Of a stretch of 64,000 bases of DNA, positions 1 through 8,279 are shown piece by piece. Every line of letters starts with the position of its first letter. The first letter of the stretch is position 1. A model generated the notes under the pieces. That model searched no databases, was not told where the DNA came from, and saw only the letters and a program-made list of their open reading frames with translations. Made by a program: the position numbers and the translations under genes. This stretch comes from Aeromicrobium sp. (lineage in GTDB: Bacteria; Actinomycetota; Actinomycetes; Propionibacteriales; Nocardioidaceae), in contig NZ_JAGLCD010000004.1 of NCBI RefSeq assembly GCF_023146395.1, forward strand, positions 258,718 through 322,717, written 5' to 3'.

Positions 1-1446
1 TTCACCGGCGAGGACCGCCGGCGCTACCGCGCCAAGGTCCGCCGCTGCCTCGACGTGCTCGCGCGCATGCTCACTGATCGCGACTTCTCGGTCGGTGAGC
101 CACTGGTGGGCATCGAGATCGAGTTCAACCTGGCCGATGCCACCGGCGACGCCGCGATGACGAGCGCCGAGGCCCTCGCGGCGATCGCCGACGACGACTT
201 CCAGACCGAGCTGGGTCGCTACAACATCGAGATCAACGTGGCGCCGACGCCCATCGCCGGCGATGGCCTCGTCGAGCTCGAGACGACGCTCCGCACCGAC
301 CTCAACGAGGCCGAGCGCAAGGCGTCGGCGACGGGGTCTGGCCTGGTCATGGTCGGGATCCTGCCGACCGTGGGCGAGGCGCACTTCTCCCGCGAGGCCA
401 TCGCTCCCGATCCGCGGTACAGCCTGCTGAGCGATCAGATCCTGGCGGCGCGGGGCGAGGACATCGAGATCCTGATCGACGGCGTCGACCGGCTCGAGCT
501 GCGCACCGACACGATCATGCCCGAGGCGGCCTGCACGAGCACCCAGCTCCATCTCCAGGTCGAGCCGGACCGCTTCGCCGCCGTGTGGAACGCGGCCCAG
601 GTCATCGCGGGCGTGCAGGTCGCGGTGGGGGCGAACTCGCCGTTCCTGCTGGGGCAGCGGCTCTGGCACGAGACCCGCATCCCGTTGTTCGAGCAGTCCA
701 CGGACACGCGCAGCGACGAGCTCAAGACGCAGGGCGTCCGGCCCCGGGTGTTCTTCGGCGAGCGGTGGATCACCTCGGTGTTCGACCTCTTCGAGGAGAA
801 CGTGCGGTACTTCCCGGCCCTGCTGCCGATCGTCGAGGACGAGGACCCCGCCGAGGTCATGGCGTCCGGGGGCGTCCCGGAGCTGGCCGAGCTCCGGCTC
901 CACAACGGCACCATCTATCGCTGGAACCGGCCGATCTACGACGTCGTCGACGGCGCGCCGCACCTGCGGGTCGAGAACCGGCTGCTCCCGGCGGGCCCGA
1001 GCGTGATCGACACCGTGGCCAACGCGGCACTCTTCTACGGCCTCGTCGCGGCGATGTCGGTCGCCGAGCGCCCCGTCTGGTCCCGGATGCCGTTCGCCGT
1101 CGCCTCGGACAACTTCTACGCCGGGGCTCGCCGCGGCATCGAGGCCGATCAGCGCTGGCCGGGCATCGGCGCGGTCCCGGTGCGCGACCTGGTGCTGCAC
1201 CACCTGCTGCCGGTCGCCGCCGAAGGCCTCGACCAGCTGGGGGTGTCGTCCGCGGCCCGCGACCGGTACCTCGGGGTCATCGAGCAGCGATGCGCCCGCG
1301 GGGCCAACGGTGCCACCTGGCAGATCGAGGCCGCCGAGTCGTTCGATCGCGGCGGTGACCCCACGGTGGCGATGCGCCGCCTGGTGACCGCGTACCGGGA
1401 GCACATGCACGGGGGAGAGCCGGTTCACACCTGGCCCGTTCCCTGA
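1..1446 (+). CDS. Glutamate-cysteine ligase family 2 (GCS2-like) protein, 5' partial
   Basis: The reading frame is open from the first base (F-T-G-E-D-R), so the true start lies left of the window; a GTG at 55 is only an internal possibility. The visible part is about 481 residues. The early EIEFNL segment matches the acidic metal/ATP-binding stretch of the GCS2 carboxylate-amine ligase fold, followed by the AxxxQLHLQV-type strand and the long helical C-terminus of actinobacterial members. GCS2 enzymes join an amino acid to a glutamyl or related carboxylate with ATP. The actual substrate cannot be read from sequence, and mycothiol-producing actinobacteria carry several such paralogues. The product is expected to be cytosolic. 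It ends 118 bp before the sigA start, with no clear terminator between. Confidence 0.75.
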   Translation, partial: FTGEDRRRYRAKVRRCLDVLARMLTDRDFSVGEPLVGIEIEFNLADATGDAAMTSAEALAAIADDDFQTELGRYNIEINVAPTPIAGDGLVELETTLRTDLNEAERKASATGSGLVMVGILPTVGEAHFSREAIAPDPRYSLLSDQILAARGEDIEILIDGVDRLELRTDTIMPEAACTSTQLHLQVEPDRFAAVWNAAQVIAGVQVAVGANSPFLLGQRLWHETRIPLFEQSTDTRSDELKTQGVRPRVFFGERWITSVFDLFEENVRYFPALLPIVEDEDPAEVMASGGVPELAELRLHNGTIYRWNRPIYDVVDGAPHLRVENRLLPAGPSVIDTVANAALFYGLVAAMSVAERPVWSRMPFAVASDNFYAGARRGIEADQRWPGIGAVPVRDLVLHHLLPVAAEGLDQLGVSSAARDRYLGVIEQRCARGANGATWQIEAAESFDRGGDPTVAMRRLVTAYREHMHGGEPVHTWPVP

Positions 1447-1563
1447 GCTGCTCCGCGAAGTGCGGTGTCGGGGTCATGGTGTTTGCCGAGACATGGCAGA
1501 CTGGACCCAGAGGTTGACCAGAGGTCTCCTTGTCGCGCCCTTGAACCGATCGAGAGGTGGAAC

Positions 1564-2988
1564 ATGCCGGTCAATCCAGCTGCTTCAGCCGTCAAGACGG
1601 TGGGCCGGCTCATTCCCAAGACGCTCAAGGACGCCGCGGCTGCGGCGACCTCGGGGGCTCCCGACCACGTCGAGGCTCCTGACTCCGATCCGTCCCGTTC
1701 GACCCCGGAAGACACCGTGACGAAATCCTCCTCCGCCTCGACGAAGGCACCTGCCACCAAGGCTCCCGCGACCAAGGCGCCCGCGAAGAAGGCGCCGGCG
1801 AAGAAGGCACCTGCTGCCAAGAAGGCGCCCGCGAAGAAGGCCGCGTCGACCACGCAGGAGATCAACGTCGAGATCACCGACAGCGAGGTGGTCGTCGAGG
1901 TCGGGGAGCCCGTCGCGGTGGACGAGAACGGCAAGAAGATCCTGCCGGACATCTCCGACGAGCAGTTCGTCAAGGACGTCAAGAACGACCCGACGATCAA
2001 GGAGGACGAGCAGTCCGCCTTCACGCTCAGCGCGGCCGACGAGTCCGACGAGCCGGTCCAGCAGGTCATGGTCGCGGGTGCCACCGCCGATCCGGTCAAG
2101 GACTACCTCAAGCAGATCGGCAAGGTCTCGCTGCTCACCGCCGGCGAGGAGGTCGAGCTCGCCAAGCGCATCGAGGCCGGTCTGTTCTCGGAGGAGAAGC
2201 TGGCCGCTGGCGGTCGCATCTCCGACAAGGTCCGCGAGGAGCTGGAGTGGATCGTCGTCGACGGTCGCCGCGCGAAGAACCACCTGCTCGAGGCCAACCT
2301 GCGTCTCGTGGTCTCCCTGGCCAAGCGCTACACGGGTCGCGGCATGTTGTTCCTGGACCTGATCCAGGAGGGCAACCTCGGTCTGATCCGCGCCGTCGAG
2401 AAGTTCGACTACACCAAGGGCTTCAAGTTCTCGACCTACGCCACGTGGTGGATCCGCCAGGCCATCACGCGCGCGATGGCCGACCAGGCCCGCACGATCC
2501 GCATCCCGGTGCACATGGTCGAGGTCATCAACAAGCTCGCCCGCGTCCAGCGGCAGATGCTCCAGGACCTGGGCCGCGAGCCCACCCCGGAGGAGCTGGC
2601 CAAGGAGCTGGACATGACGCCCGAGAAGGTCGTCGAGGTCCAGAAGTACGGCCGTGAGCCGATCTCCCTGCACACGCCGCTCGGCGAGGACGGCGACAGC
2701 GAGTTCGGTGACCTGATCGAGGACTCCGAGGCCATCGTCCCGGCCGACGCCGTCTCCTTCACGCTCCTGCAGGAGCAGCTGCACGCGGTCCTCGACACGC
2801 TCAGCGAGCGTGAGTCGGGAGTCGTCTCGATGCGCTTCGGCCTGACCGACGGCCAGCCCAAGACCCTCGACGAGATCGGCAAGGTCTACGGCGTCACCCG
2901 TGAGCGGATCCGTCAGATCGAGTCCAAGACCATGAGCAAGCTGCGGCACCCGTCGCGCTCGCAGGTCCTGCGCGACTACCTCGACTGA
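1564..2988 (+). CDS. sigA: Primary RNA polymerase sigma factor SigA/RpoD (group 1 sigma-70)
   Basis: This 474-residue protein directs RNA polymerase to housekeeping promoters. Residues about 60-95 are a Lys/Ala/Pro-rich repeat tract (KAPA/KKAPA), typical of the disordered N-terminus of actinobacterial primary sigmas. Regions 1.2 to 2.4 follow, with the highly conserved stretch ending in [15 protein letters not shown] around residue 300, then regions 3 and 4; the region 4.2 helix-turn-helix ([11 protein letters not shown]) lies around residues 443-453. The ATG at 1564 is preceded by GAGAGGTGG. The frame is also open further upstream to 1465 but lacks a ribosome-binding site there, and a GTG at 1717 is a weaker alternative. 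It ends at a strong terminator. Confidence 0.95.
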   Translation: MPVNPAASAVKTVGRLIPKTLKDAAAAATSGAPDHVEAPDSDPSRSTPEDTVTKSSSASTKAPATKAPATKAPAKKAPAKKAPAAKKAPAKKAASTTQEINVEITDSEVVVEVGEPVAVDENGKKILPDISDEQFVKDVKNDPTIKEDEQSAFTLSAADESDEPVQQVMVAGATADPVKDYLKQIGKVSLLTAGEEVELAKRIEAGLFSEEKLAAGGRISDKVREELEWIVVDGRRAKNHLLEANLRLVVSLAKRYTGRGMLFLDLIQEGNLGLIRAVEKFDYTKGFKFSTYATWWIRQAITRAMADQARTIRIPVHMVEVINKLARVQRQMLQDLGREPTPEELAKELDMTPEKVVEVQKYGREPISLHTPLGEDGDSEFGDLIEDSEAIVPADAVSFTLLQEQLHAVLDTLSERESGVVSMRFGLTDGQPKTLDEIGKVYGVTRERIRQIESKTMSKLRHPSRSQVLRDYLD

Positions 2989-3009
2989 GTCACGCAGTCC
3001 CCAGCGCAA

Positions 3010-3048
3010 CGACGAAGGCCCCGGTCCACTGGACCGGGGCCTTCGTCG
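3010..3048. terminator. Bidirectional terminator between sigA and the DUF6458-like gene
   Basis: A perfect 18-bp inverted repeat (arms 3010-3027 and 3031-3048, loop ACT) lies 22 bp after the sigA stop and 20 bp beyond the end of the convergent minus-strand gene. It has no long T tract, as is common for high-GC actinobacterial hairpins. Confidence 0.85.
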
Positions 3049-3067
3049 ACGTGCGCGACGTGCGTGC

Positions 3068-3262
3068 TCAGCGCGGGGGCGGCAGCTCGTCGCGACCGCG
3101 GCGCTGACCGTTGACGATGAGCGAGATCGCCAGTCCGATGGCGCCCACCACGAGCAGGATGTACCCGACCATCGTCAGGTCCACCGCCTCGATCGAGTCG
3201 CGGACGGCGAACGCGAGAATCGCGCCGACGGCGAGCAGGAAGAGTGATCCGCCGATCTGCAT
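3068..3262 (-). CDS. Small two-TM membrane protein (DUF6458-like)
   Basis: A 64-residue protein with two hydrophobic segments (around residues 4-20 and 30-50) separated by an acidic turn (RDSIEAVDLT), ending in a short basic tail. This matches the small actinobacterial membrane family DUF6458, which has no known function. I chose the ATG at 3262 because CTGGAGGCACC lies just upstream; a longer in-frame extension to 3343 is low-complexity and has no ribosome-binding site. It converges with sigA and shares its terminator. Family assignment is from memory of the pattern. Confidence 0.75.
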   Translation of the reverse strand: MQIGGSLFLLAVGAILAFAVRDSIEAVDLTMVGYILLVVGAIGLAISLIVNGQRRGRDELPPPR

Positions 3263-3358
3263 GGTGCCTCCAGGTGTCGGCCGCGGGGGAGCGGCGTCGG
3301 TGTGCAACCCCTCGACGGTGGCACGGGTGCGCGCGCGCCGCACCTCGGGCGACGCAGA

Positions 3359-3402
3359 GACGACGAGCGCCCCGGACCATCAGGTCCGGGGCGCTCGTCG
3401 TC
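3359..3402. terminator. Terminator after the DUF7455-like gene
   Basis: A perfect 20-bp inverted repeat (arms 3359-3378 and 3383-3402, loop ATCA) starts 22 bp past the stop of the minus-strand gene ending at 3424. It separates that gene from the next minus-strand gene. Confidence 0.85.
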
Positions 3403-3423
3403 GAGTCAGCGGGCGGGGGCGGT

Positions 3424-3651
3424 TCAGGCCTCCGCGTCGACTCCGGTGGCGGGCGTGGCCGCCAGCTGTCCGGACTCGTCGTGGATGGATGCGGCGACGT
3501 CGCGCAGCTTCTCCTCGTACGCGCGAGCGTGGTGGGCGCAGAACAGCAGCTCGAGCCCGCTCGAGAGCTCGACGCGGACGTAGGCCTGCGCGCCGCAACG
3601 ATCGCAGCGGTCGGTGGCGTTCAGCGCGGGGCGTTCAGCAAGTGCCGTCAC
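3424..3651 (-). CDS. Small zinc-ribbon-like protein (DUF7455-like)
   Basis: A 75-residue protein with a CDRCGAQ motif near residue 16 and a CAHHA motif near residue 38, giving a C-x2-C / C-x2-H pattern that probably binds one zinc ion. Small proteins of this type commonly neighbour sigA in actinobacteria; the role is unknown. The start is GTG at 3651, preceded by AAGGAAAG at somewhat long spacing. It is monocistronic, with its own terminator at 3359-3402. Confidence 0.75.
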   Translation of the reverse strand: MTALAERPALNATDRCDRCGAQAYVRVELSSGLELLFCAHHARAYEEKLRDVAASIHDESGQLAATPATGVDAEA

Positions 3652-3826
3652 GGTGACCTACTTTCCTTCGGGGGTTTTCGTGCTCTGTGCCGTCAACATC
3701 ATTTCACGGACTGGCATTCCGCGCGGGTGGTGGTGACGTACGTCATTGATACTGCCTGAGGCGGTCAACTTCGCGGTCGCCACGCGGTCCCGCGTGTCAC
3801 ATCCACATGACGTCGTGAGGTCTCGC

Positions 3827-3832
3827 TAGATT
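3827..3832 (+). promoter_or_regulatory. Candidate -10 element of parE
   Basis: TAGATT lies in an otherwise gene-free stretch upstream of parE and would place the transcript start near 3839-3840. No convincing -35 hexamer is visible 16-18 bp upstream. Confidence 0.35.
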
Positions 3833-3843
3833 GGCGGCAGCGC

Positions 3844-5904
3844 TTGACTGCTCCGGGCACGGGCGCGCCCGCACGACCGAGGAGACCCGCCATCAGCACG
3901 TACGACGCCCGCAACCTGCTCGTCCTCGAAGGGCTCGAGGCCGTCCGCAAGCGGCCGGGCATGTACATCGGCTCGACCGACACCCGCGGCCTGATGCACT
4001 GCCTCTGGGAGATCATCGACAACTCCGTCGACGAGGCCCTCGCCGGGTTCGGCGACAAGATCCAGGTCGTGCTGCACCCCGACGGCTCGGTCGAGGTCCA
4101 CGACAACGCCCGCGGCATCCCGGTCGACCTCGAGCCCAAGACCGGGCTGACCGGGGTCGAGGTCGTGTTCACCAAGCTGCACGCCGGAGGCAAGTTCGGC
4201 GGGGGCGCCTACAACGCCTCGGGCGGCCTCCACGGTGTCGGTGCTGCCGTCGTCAACGCGCTCTCCGAACGTCTGGACGTCGAGGTCGACAAGGGCGGCG
4301 CCACCTGGGCCCAGACCTTCCGTCGCGGGGCGCCCGAGGGCAGCCTGAAGAAGGTCGGCAAGGTCGCCAAGTCCCGCACCGGAACCCGCGTCCGCTACTG
4401 GGCCGACCCGCAGATCTTCATCAAGGGCGCCGCGTTCTCCTACGACGACCTCACGCGCCGCGCCCGGCAGACCGCCTTCCTCGTGCCCGGCCTGGAGATC
4501 GCGATCCGTGACGAGCGAGGCCCGGACGTCGTGGAGGAGTCGTTCAAGCACGACGGGGGCATCGCCGAGTTCGTCGAGTACCTCGCGTCCGACGAGGCCG
4601 TCACGAACGTGCTGCGCCTGCAGGGCGAGGGCACCTTCACCGAGACGGTGCCGATGCTCGACGCCAAGGGTCACATGACCCCCCAGGACGTCGACCGGAC
4701 GCTCGGCGTCGACGTCGCCCTGCGGTGGGGCACGGGCTACGAGACCGATCTGCGGTCGTTCGTCAACATCATCTCCACGCCCAAGGGCGGCACCCACGTC
4801 CAGGGCTTCGAGCGCGGCATGACCAAGACCTTCAACGAGGTGCTGCGGGGGACCCGGCTGCTCAAGAACGGCGATCCCGACGTCATCAAGGACGACGTCG
4901 TCGAGGGCATGGCCGCCGTCGTGACGGTGCGACTCGCGGAGCCGCAGTTCGAGGGGCAGACCAAGGAGGTCCTCGGCACGCCGGCCGTCACCCGGATCGT
5001 GCAGAAGGTCGTCTCCGACGAGCTGCGACGTTTCCTGACCTCGACCCGCGGCGCCGAGAAGGCGACGGCGCGCCTGGTCATGGAGAAGGTCGTCGGGGCC
5101 TCGCGCACGCGGCTGATGGCGCGTCAGCAGCGCGACACCCAGCGACGCAAGAACGCCCTGGAGTCCAGCGCCCTGCCCGCCAAGCTCGCCGACTGCCGCA
5201 GCAACGACGTCGAGCGGTCCGAGCTGTTCATCGTGGAGGGCGACTCGGCGCTCGGCACCGCCAAGAGCGCACGGGACTCCGCGTTCCAGGCGCTGCTGCC
5301 GATCCGCGGCAAGATCCTCAACGTCCAGAAGGCCTCGATCGGCGACATGCTGAAGAACGCCGAGTGCTCCTCGATCATCCAGGTCGTCGGCGCGGGTTCG
5401 GGCCGCACGTTCGACCTCGACGCGGCCCGGTACGGCCGCATCATCTTCATGGCCGACGCCGACTCCGACGGTGCGCACATCCGGTGCCTGCTCGCGACCT
5501 TGTTCTTCCGGTACATGCGCCCCCTGGTCGAGGCCGGTCGCGTCTACTCCGCCGTGCCCCCGCTGCACCGCATCGAGCTGTCGAACCCCCGAAAGGGGCA
5601 GGAGAAGTACCGCTACACGTACACCGACGCGGAGCTGCAGCGATCCCTGGCGGAGCTGCGCAAGAAGAACCTGGGCTGGAAGGACCCGGTCCAGCGGTAC
5701 AAGGGTCTGGGCGAGATGGACGCCGATCAGCTGGCCGAGACCACGATGGATCCGCGCCACCGCACGTTGCGCCGGCTCACGGTCGACGACGCCGAGGAGG
5801 CCAGCGAGGTCTTCGAGCTGCTCATGGGCTCGGAGGTCGCGCCGCGCAAGGACTTCATCGTGGCCGGCGCCTACGAGCTCGATCCCGATCGCATCGACGC
5901 CTGA
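3844..5904 (+). CDS. parE: DNA topoisomerase IV subunit B (ATP-hydrolysing type IIA topoisomerase)
   Basis: The B subunit of a type IIA topoisomerase hydrolyses ATP and works with the A subunit to decatenate or relax DNA. Visible parts are the GHKL ATPase domain (IIDNSVDEAL, DNARGIP, GGLHGVG), the transducer domain, and the TOPRIM domain with EGDSA near residue 465 and DADSDGAH near residue 538. The length, 686 residues, fits ParE/GyrB. ParE rather than GyrB is inferred from divergence and from the absence of the dnaA-recF-gyrA neighbourhood. The only standard start codon before the conserved NLLVLEGLEAVRKRPG region is TTG at 3844, which has no ribosome-binding site. A good Shine-Dalgarno instead precedes an ATC at 3892 (see separate entry). 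No parC lies in the window. The 3' end overlaps the convergent PH-domain gene by 34 bp. Confidence 0.9.
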   Translation: MTAPGTGAPARPRRPAISTYDARNLLVLEGLEAVRKRPGMYIGSTDTRGLMHCLWEIIDNSVDEALAGFGDKIQVVLHPDGSVEVHDNARGIPVDLEPKTGLTGVEVVFTKLHAGGKFGGGAYNASGGLHGVGAAVVNALSERLDVEVDKGGATWAQTFRRGAPEGSLKKVGKVAKSRTGTRVRYWADPQIFIKGAAFSYDDLTRRARQTAFLVPGLEIAIRDERGPDVVEESFKHDGGIAEFVEYLASDEAVTNVLRLQGEGTFTETVPMLDAKGHMTPQDVDRTLGVDVALRWGTGYETDLRSFVNIISTPKGGTHVQGFERGMTKTFNEVLRGTRLLKNGDPDVIKDDVVEGMAAVVTVRLAEPQFEGQTKEVLGTPAVTRIVQKVVSDELRRFLTSTRGAEKATARLVMEKVVGASRTRLMARQQRDTQRRKNALESSALPAKLADCRSNDVERSELFIVEGDSALGTAKSARDSAFQALLPIRGKILNVQKASIGDMLKNAECSSIIQVVGAGSGRTFDLDAARYGRIIFMADADSDGAHIRCLLATLFFRYMRPLVEAGRVYSAVPPLHRIELSNPRKGQEKYRYTYTDAELQRSLAELRKKNLGWKDPVQRYKGLGEMDADQLAETTMDPRHRTLRRLTVDDAEEASEVFELLMGSEVAPRKDFIVAGAYELDPDRIDA
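3879..3894 (+). promoter_or_regulatory. Strong Shine-Dalgarno in front of an in-frame ATC in parE
   Basis: GAGGAGA (3879-3885) is followed after six bases by ATC (3892-3894) in the parE frame. Translation from here would give S-T-Y-D-A-R-N-L-L, which is where ParE/GyrB proteins normally begin. The spacing is ideal, so the ATC may be a rare non-canonical start. Confidence 0.4.
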
Positions 5905-7262
5905 TCGGCCGAGGCGCGCGAGCGGCGGGAGGCCTCCACCGCCACGGTGAACGCCTCGGCGCGCCGCAGGTGTGGTCCGGCTACGTCGACCGGACCGTCG
6001 GGACTGTGCACCGCCACGGAGGCGACGCCGAGTCGCCGCTGCAGCGGACCCTGCTCGACCGCGACCGACTGGTTCTTGCGGTGCGGCACGATGCTCGTGC
6101 GCCGCGTGAGCCAGCCGTGACGTGAGACGACGGCGACGTCGTCCATACCGATCCACCGGTAACGCCAGCCGATCGGCGCGAAGACCCAGCTCGCGCTGCT
6201 CGAACGGTGGCGGTCCTGGACCTCCTCGATCGCGCCCGGCACCAGCAGGTCCACGACCCGCTGCGCGAGCCAGGGGTCGGCGATCGGCAGGACCGTCGCG
6301 GCCTTCTCCCGGTCACCGGCGTCGCCCGTGCCGCCGGTGCCGGCGACCGAGACGAGCGCGCGGCGCCAGCCCAGCTGGCGCCAGATGATCGGCTCGACGA
6401 CGGCCACGCCCTGGACGCGGTCGAAGGGAACGGTCTCGGAGGTGCGGCTCAGCAGGCCACGCTCGATCCGCAGCCCGTGCGGGACGCGGCTGAGCCGATA
6501 GCCCCACTGGTCCAGGACCCGTCTCCCGACGATCTGGAACGCCCAGAAGGCGGCGCCGACGACACCGCCCAGGGCGGCGACGGGCGCCGCGAACCAGACC
6601 GACGCGATCAGGGCCCCGACGGCCACGATCACGGCCCCCGCGAGCTCCAGCGACAGCAGGGTGCCGACCAGGACCCGCGACGGGGGGACCTCGGCGACGA
6701 CCTCGCCCTCGCCTGCGGCCGCGGGTGCGGGCGGCGCCGCGAGGGGCGAGTCGCCGGAGTCCACCTCGCCGGTCGTGGCGGCGTGGGCACGCCGAAGGAG
6801 CAGCGCGCGCAGCTCGTTCGCGCGCGCCAGGGTGAGGTACCGCACCGTCGTGCGGGACTCCGAGCCTCCCGCCGAGTCCAGGTGGAGCTCGGCCAGGCCG
6901 AAGACCCGGGCCACCAGCGGCTCGTGGATGTCGACCGACTGCAGACGTTCGAACGGGACGCGACGGGACTTCTTCCACAGGATGCCGCTGTCGACCCGGG
7001 CCTCCTGGTCGTCGATCACGAAGGTCGTGAACCGCCACGAGAGCCAGCCGATCAGACTCCCGAGCACCAGACCGCCGCCGGCAGCCGCGGGCAGGCCGAA
7101 GATGCCCCACCCGCCCCGGCCGCCGTCCTGGAACAGCGTGCTGACCAGGCCGACGACGGCCGCCGCGGACCACCCGAGTCCGAGGACGACCGCGGTCAGC
7201 GGGTGGGTGCGCTGGCCGACGGCGAGCGTCGCGTGGTCAGAGCCCGGCGCCACGTGACTCAC
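5871..7262 (-). CDS. PH-domain membrane protein, large (YdbT-like, bPH_2 repeats)
   Basis: A 463-residue membrane protein. N-terminal hydrophobic helices (about residues 20-75) precede a bacterial PH (bPH_2) module (TFVIDDQEARVDSG...RVPFERLQSVDIHE). A second hydrophobic pair and two further bPH_2-like modules follow; each carries the RxPFxRxQ / VPHRKNQS core that marks these repeats. The family includes Bacillus subtilis YdbT, linked to resistance to antimicrobial peptides made by other species; transfer of that role is inference. The start overlaps the end of the smaller PH gene by 26 bp, so the two are co-translated. The last 34 bp lie inside convergent parE. Confidence 0.8.
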   Translation of the reverse strand: MSHVAPGSDHATLAVGQRTHPLTAVVLGLGWSAAAVVGLVSTLFQDGGRGGWGIFGLPAAAGGGLVLGSLIGWLSWRFTTFVIDDQEARVDSGILWKKSRRVPFERLQSVDIHEPLVARVFGLAELHLDSAGGSESRTTVRYLTLARANELRALLLRRAHAATTGEVDSGDSPLAAPPAPAAAGEGEVVAEVPPSRVLVGTLLSLELAGAVIVAVGALIASVWFAAPVAALGGVVGAAFWAFQIVGRRVLDQWGYRLSRVPHGLRIERGLLSRTSETVPFDRVQGVAVVEPIIWRQLGWRRALVSVAGTGGTGDAGDREKAATVLPIADPWLAQRVVDLLVPGAIEEVQDRHRSSSASWVFAPIGWRYRWIGMDDVAVVSRHGWLTRRTSIVPHRKNQSVAVEQGPLQRRLGVASVAVHSPDGPVDVAGPHLRRAEAFTVAVEASRRSRASADQASMRSGSSS

Positions 7263-7740
7263 CCAGCTCGGTCAGGCGCTGGCGCAGCCGCAGGGCCTCC
7301 TCGTGCGGGACACCGGGCACGGTGGAGGCCGTCCGCGTGCTCGCGGTGTGCAGGCTCACGGAGGTGAAGCCCAGTCGCCTCGCCAGGGGGCCGGCCTGGA
7401 GGTCGACGAACTGCATCCGGCCGTAGGGGACCGAGACGACGCGGCGGAAGGCGATGCCGCAGCGCACGACCAGCTCCTCGTCCTGCTCGCGGTAGCCCCA
7501 GGAGCGGCGGTTGCGCGGGGCCCACCACGCGAGCCAGCTCACCACCAGGACCGCCAGCGCGACCGGCAGGGTCAGCCACCACGCGGACAGCGCGGTCGTG
7601 GCGACGATGCTCGTCACGATCGCGAGGACGAGCGCGAGCACCGCCACGGTCACGAGGGAACCGACGAGCAGCCGAGCCGTCGCCAGCCGCGGCGAGATCG
7701 GGGTCCATCCGGCGTCTCCGGAGTCGAAGGGGTCAGCCAT
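7237..7740 (-). CDS. PH-domain membrane protein, small (YdbS-like)
   Basis: A 167-residue protein with two adjacent hydrophobic segments (about residues 25-48 and 53-72) and a single bPH_2 domain containing VSVPYGRMQFVDLQAGPLARRLG. This matches YdbS-type proteins, which are usually encoded beside a larger YdbT partner, as here. It is the first gene of a two-gene minus-strand operon and overlaps its partner by 26 bp. It probably forms a membrane complex with the partner; the function is not established. Confidence 0.8.
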   Translation of the reverse strand: MADPFDSGDAGWTPISPRLATARLLVGSLVTVAVLALVLAIVTSIVATTALSAWWLTLPVALAVLVVSWLAWWAPRNRRSWGYREQDEELVVRCGIAFRRVVSVPYGRMQFVDLQAGPLARRLGFTSVSLHTASTRTASTVPGVPHEEALRLRQRLTELGESRGAGL

Positions 7741-8002
7741 GCCCTCAACCTACGCCGGGAGGTCCCGCCTGAGACCTGCGACGACCGTCGCGGCGTCGAC
7801 GGCCGTTGGACGGACCGTCTGCCGGGCCGTTTGACGGGGGTGAACCCGCGGTGGGACACTGGGAGACGCGGGAATGTCGTCCCGCCCTGCGGGCGCCCGA
7901 CCGGCGCTCCTCTCGCTGTGGTCACCCCGGCTCGTCCGGAGGTCGGCCGTGGCGGACGCTGGCTCACCTCGCTCGGCTGATCAGAAAGCGTGGAGGATCT
8001 CC

Positions 8003-8203
8003 ATGGCCAAGGCACTTGTCGGTTACCTCGGCGGCCCCACCGCCGCCCAGTCCCACCAGACGGCGCTCCTGAAGCGTCGTATCGCCGATCTCGAGGCCGA
8101 GGTGCTGCGTCTCAAGATCGAGAACGACGGGCTGCTCACGGCCCTGCACGACCAGGTCGACTCCGTGAGCCCGGCCGACCTGCTCGAGCCGGTCTCTCGC
8201 TGA
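8003..8203 (+). CDS. Small conserved coiled-coil protein upstream of smc
   Basis: A 66-residue protein starting MAKALVGYLGG. Residues about 20-50 form a predicted leucine-rich coiled coil (LKRRIADLEAEVLRLKIEND). The ATG at 8003 has GGAGG seven bases upstream, which fixes the start; the open frame continues upstream to 7874 without a ribosome-binding site. Similar short actinobacterial proteins exist without known function. The stop is 76 bp before smc, but a small hairpin and a possible promoter element lie between, so joint transcription is uncertain. Confidence 0.75.
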   Translation: MAKALVGYLGGPTAAQSHQTALLKRRIADLEAEVLRLKIENDGLLTALHDQVDSVSPADLLEPVSR

Positions 8204-8224
8204 GTGCCGCTGCGGCACTAGGGT
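8203..8224 (+). promoter_or_regulatory. Small hairpin and possible -10 element before smc
   Basis: AGTGCCG (8203-8209) and CGGCACT (8213-8219) form a 7-bp hairpin overlapping the preceding stop codon. TAGGGT (8219-8224) directly after it resembles a -10 element for smc. Both are weak signals. Confidence 0.3.
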
Positions 8225-8279
8225 GGCTCCCACCCGTTCGACCCCTGTGGTCGCCCCCTGACGTGATCCTGGAGCCGCC

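Noticed and set aside
1465..1563. Longer N-terminus for SigA
   Set aside because: The frame is open but there is no ribosome-binding site at 1465, while a good one precedes 1564.
3844..3849. TTGACT as a -35 promoter box
   Set aside because: No -10 hexamer follows at 16-18 bp and the position is downstream of the better TAGATT signal.
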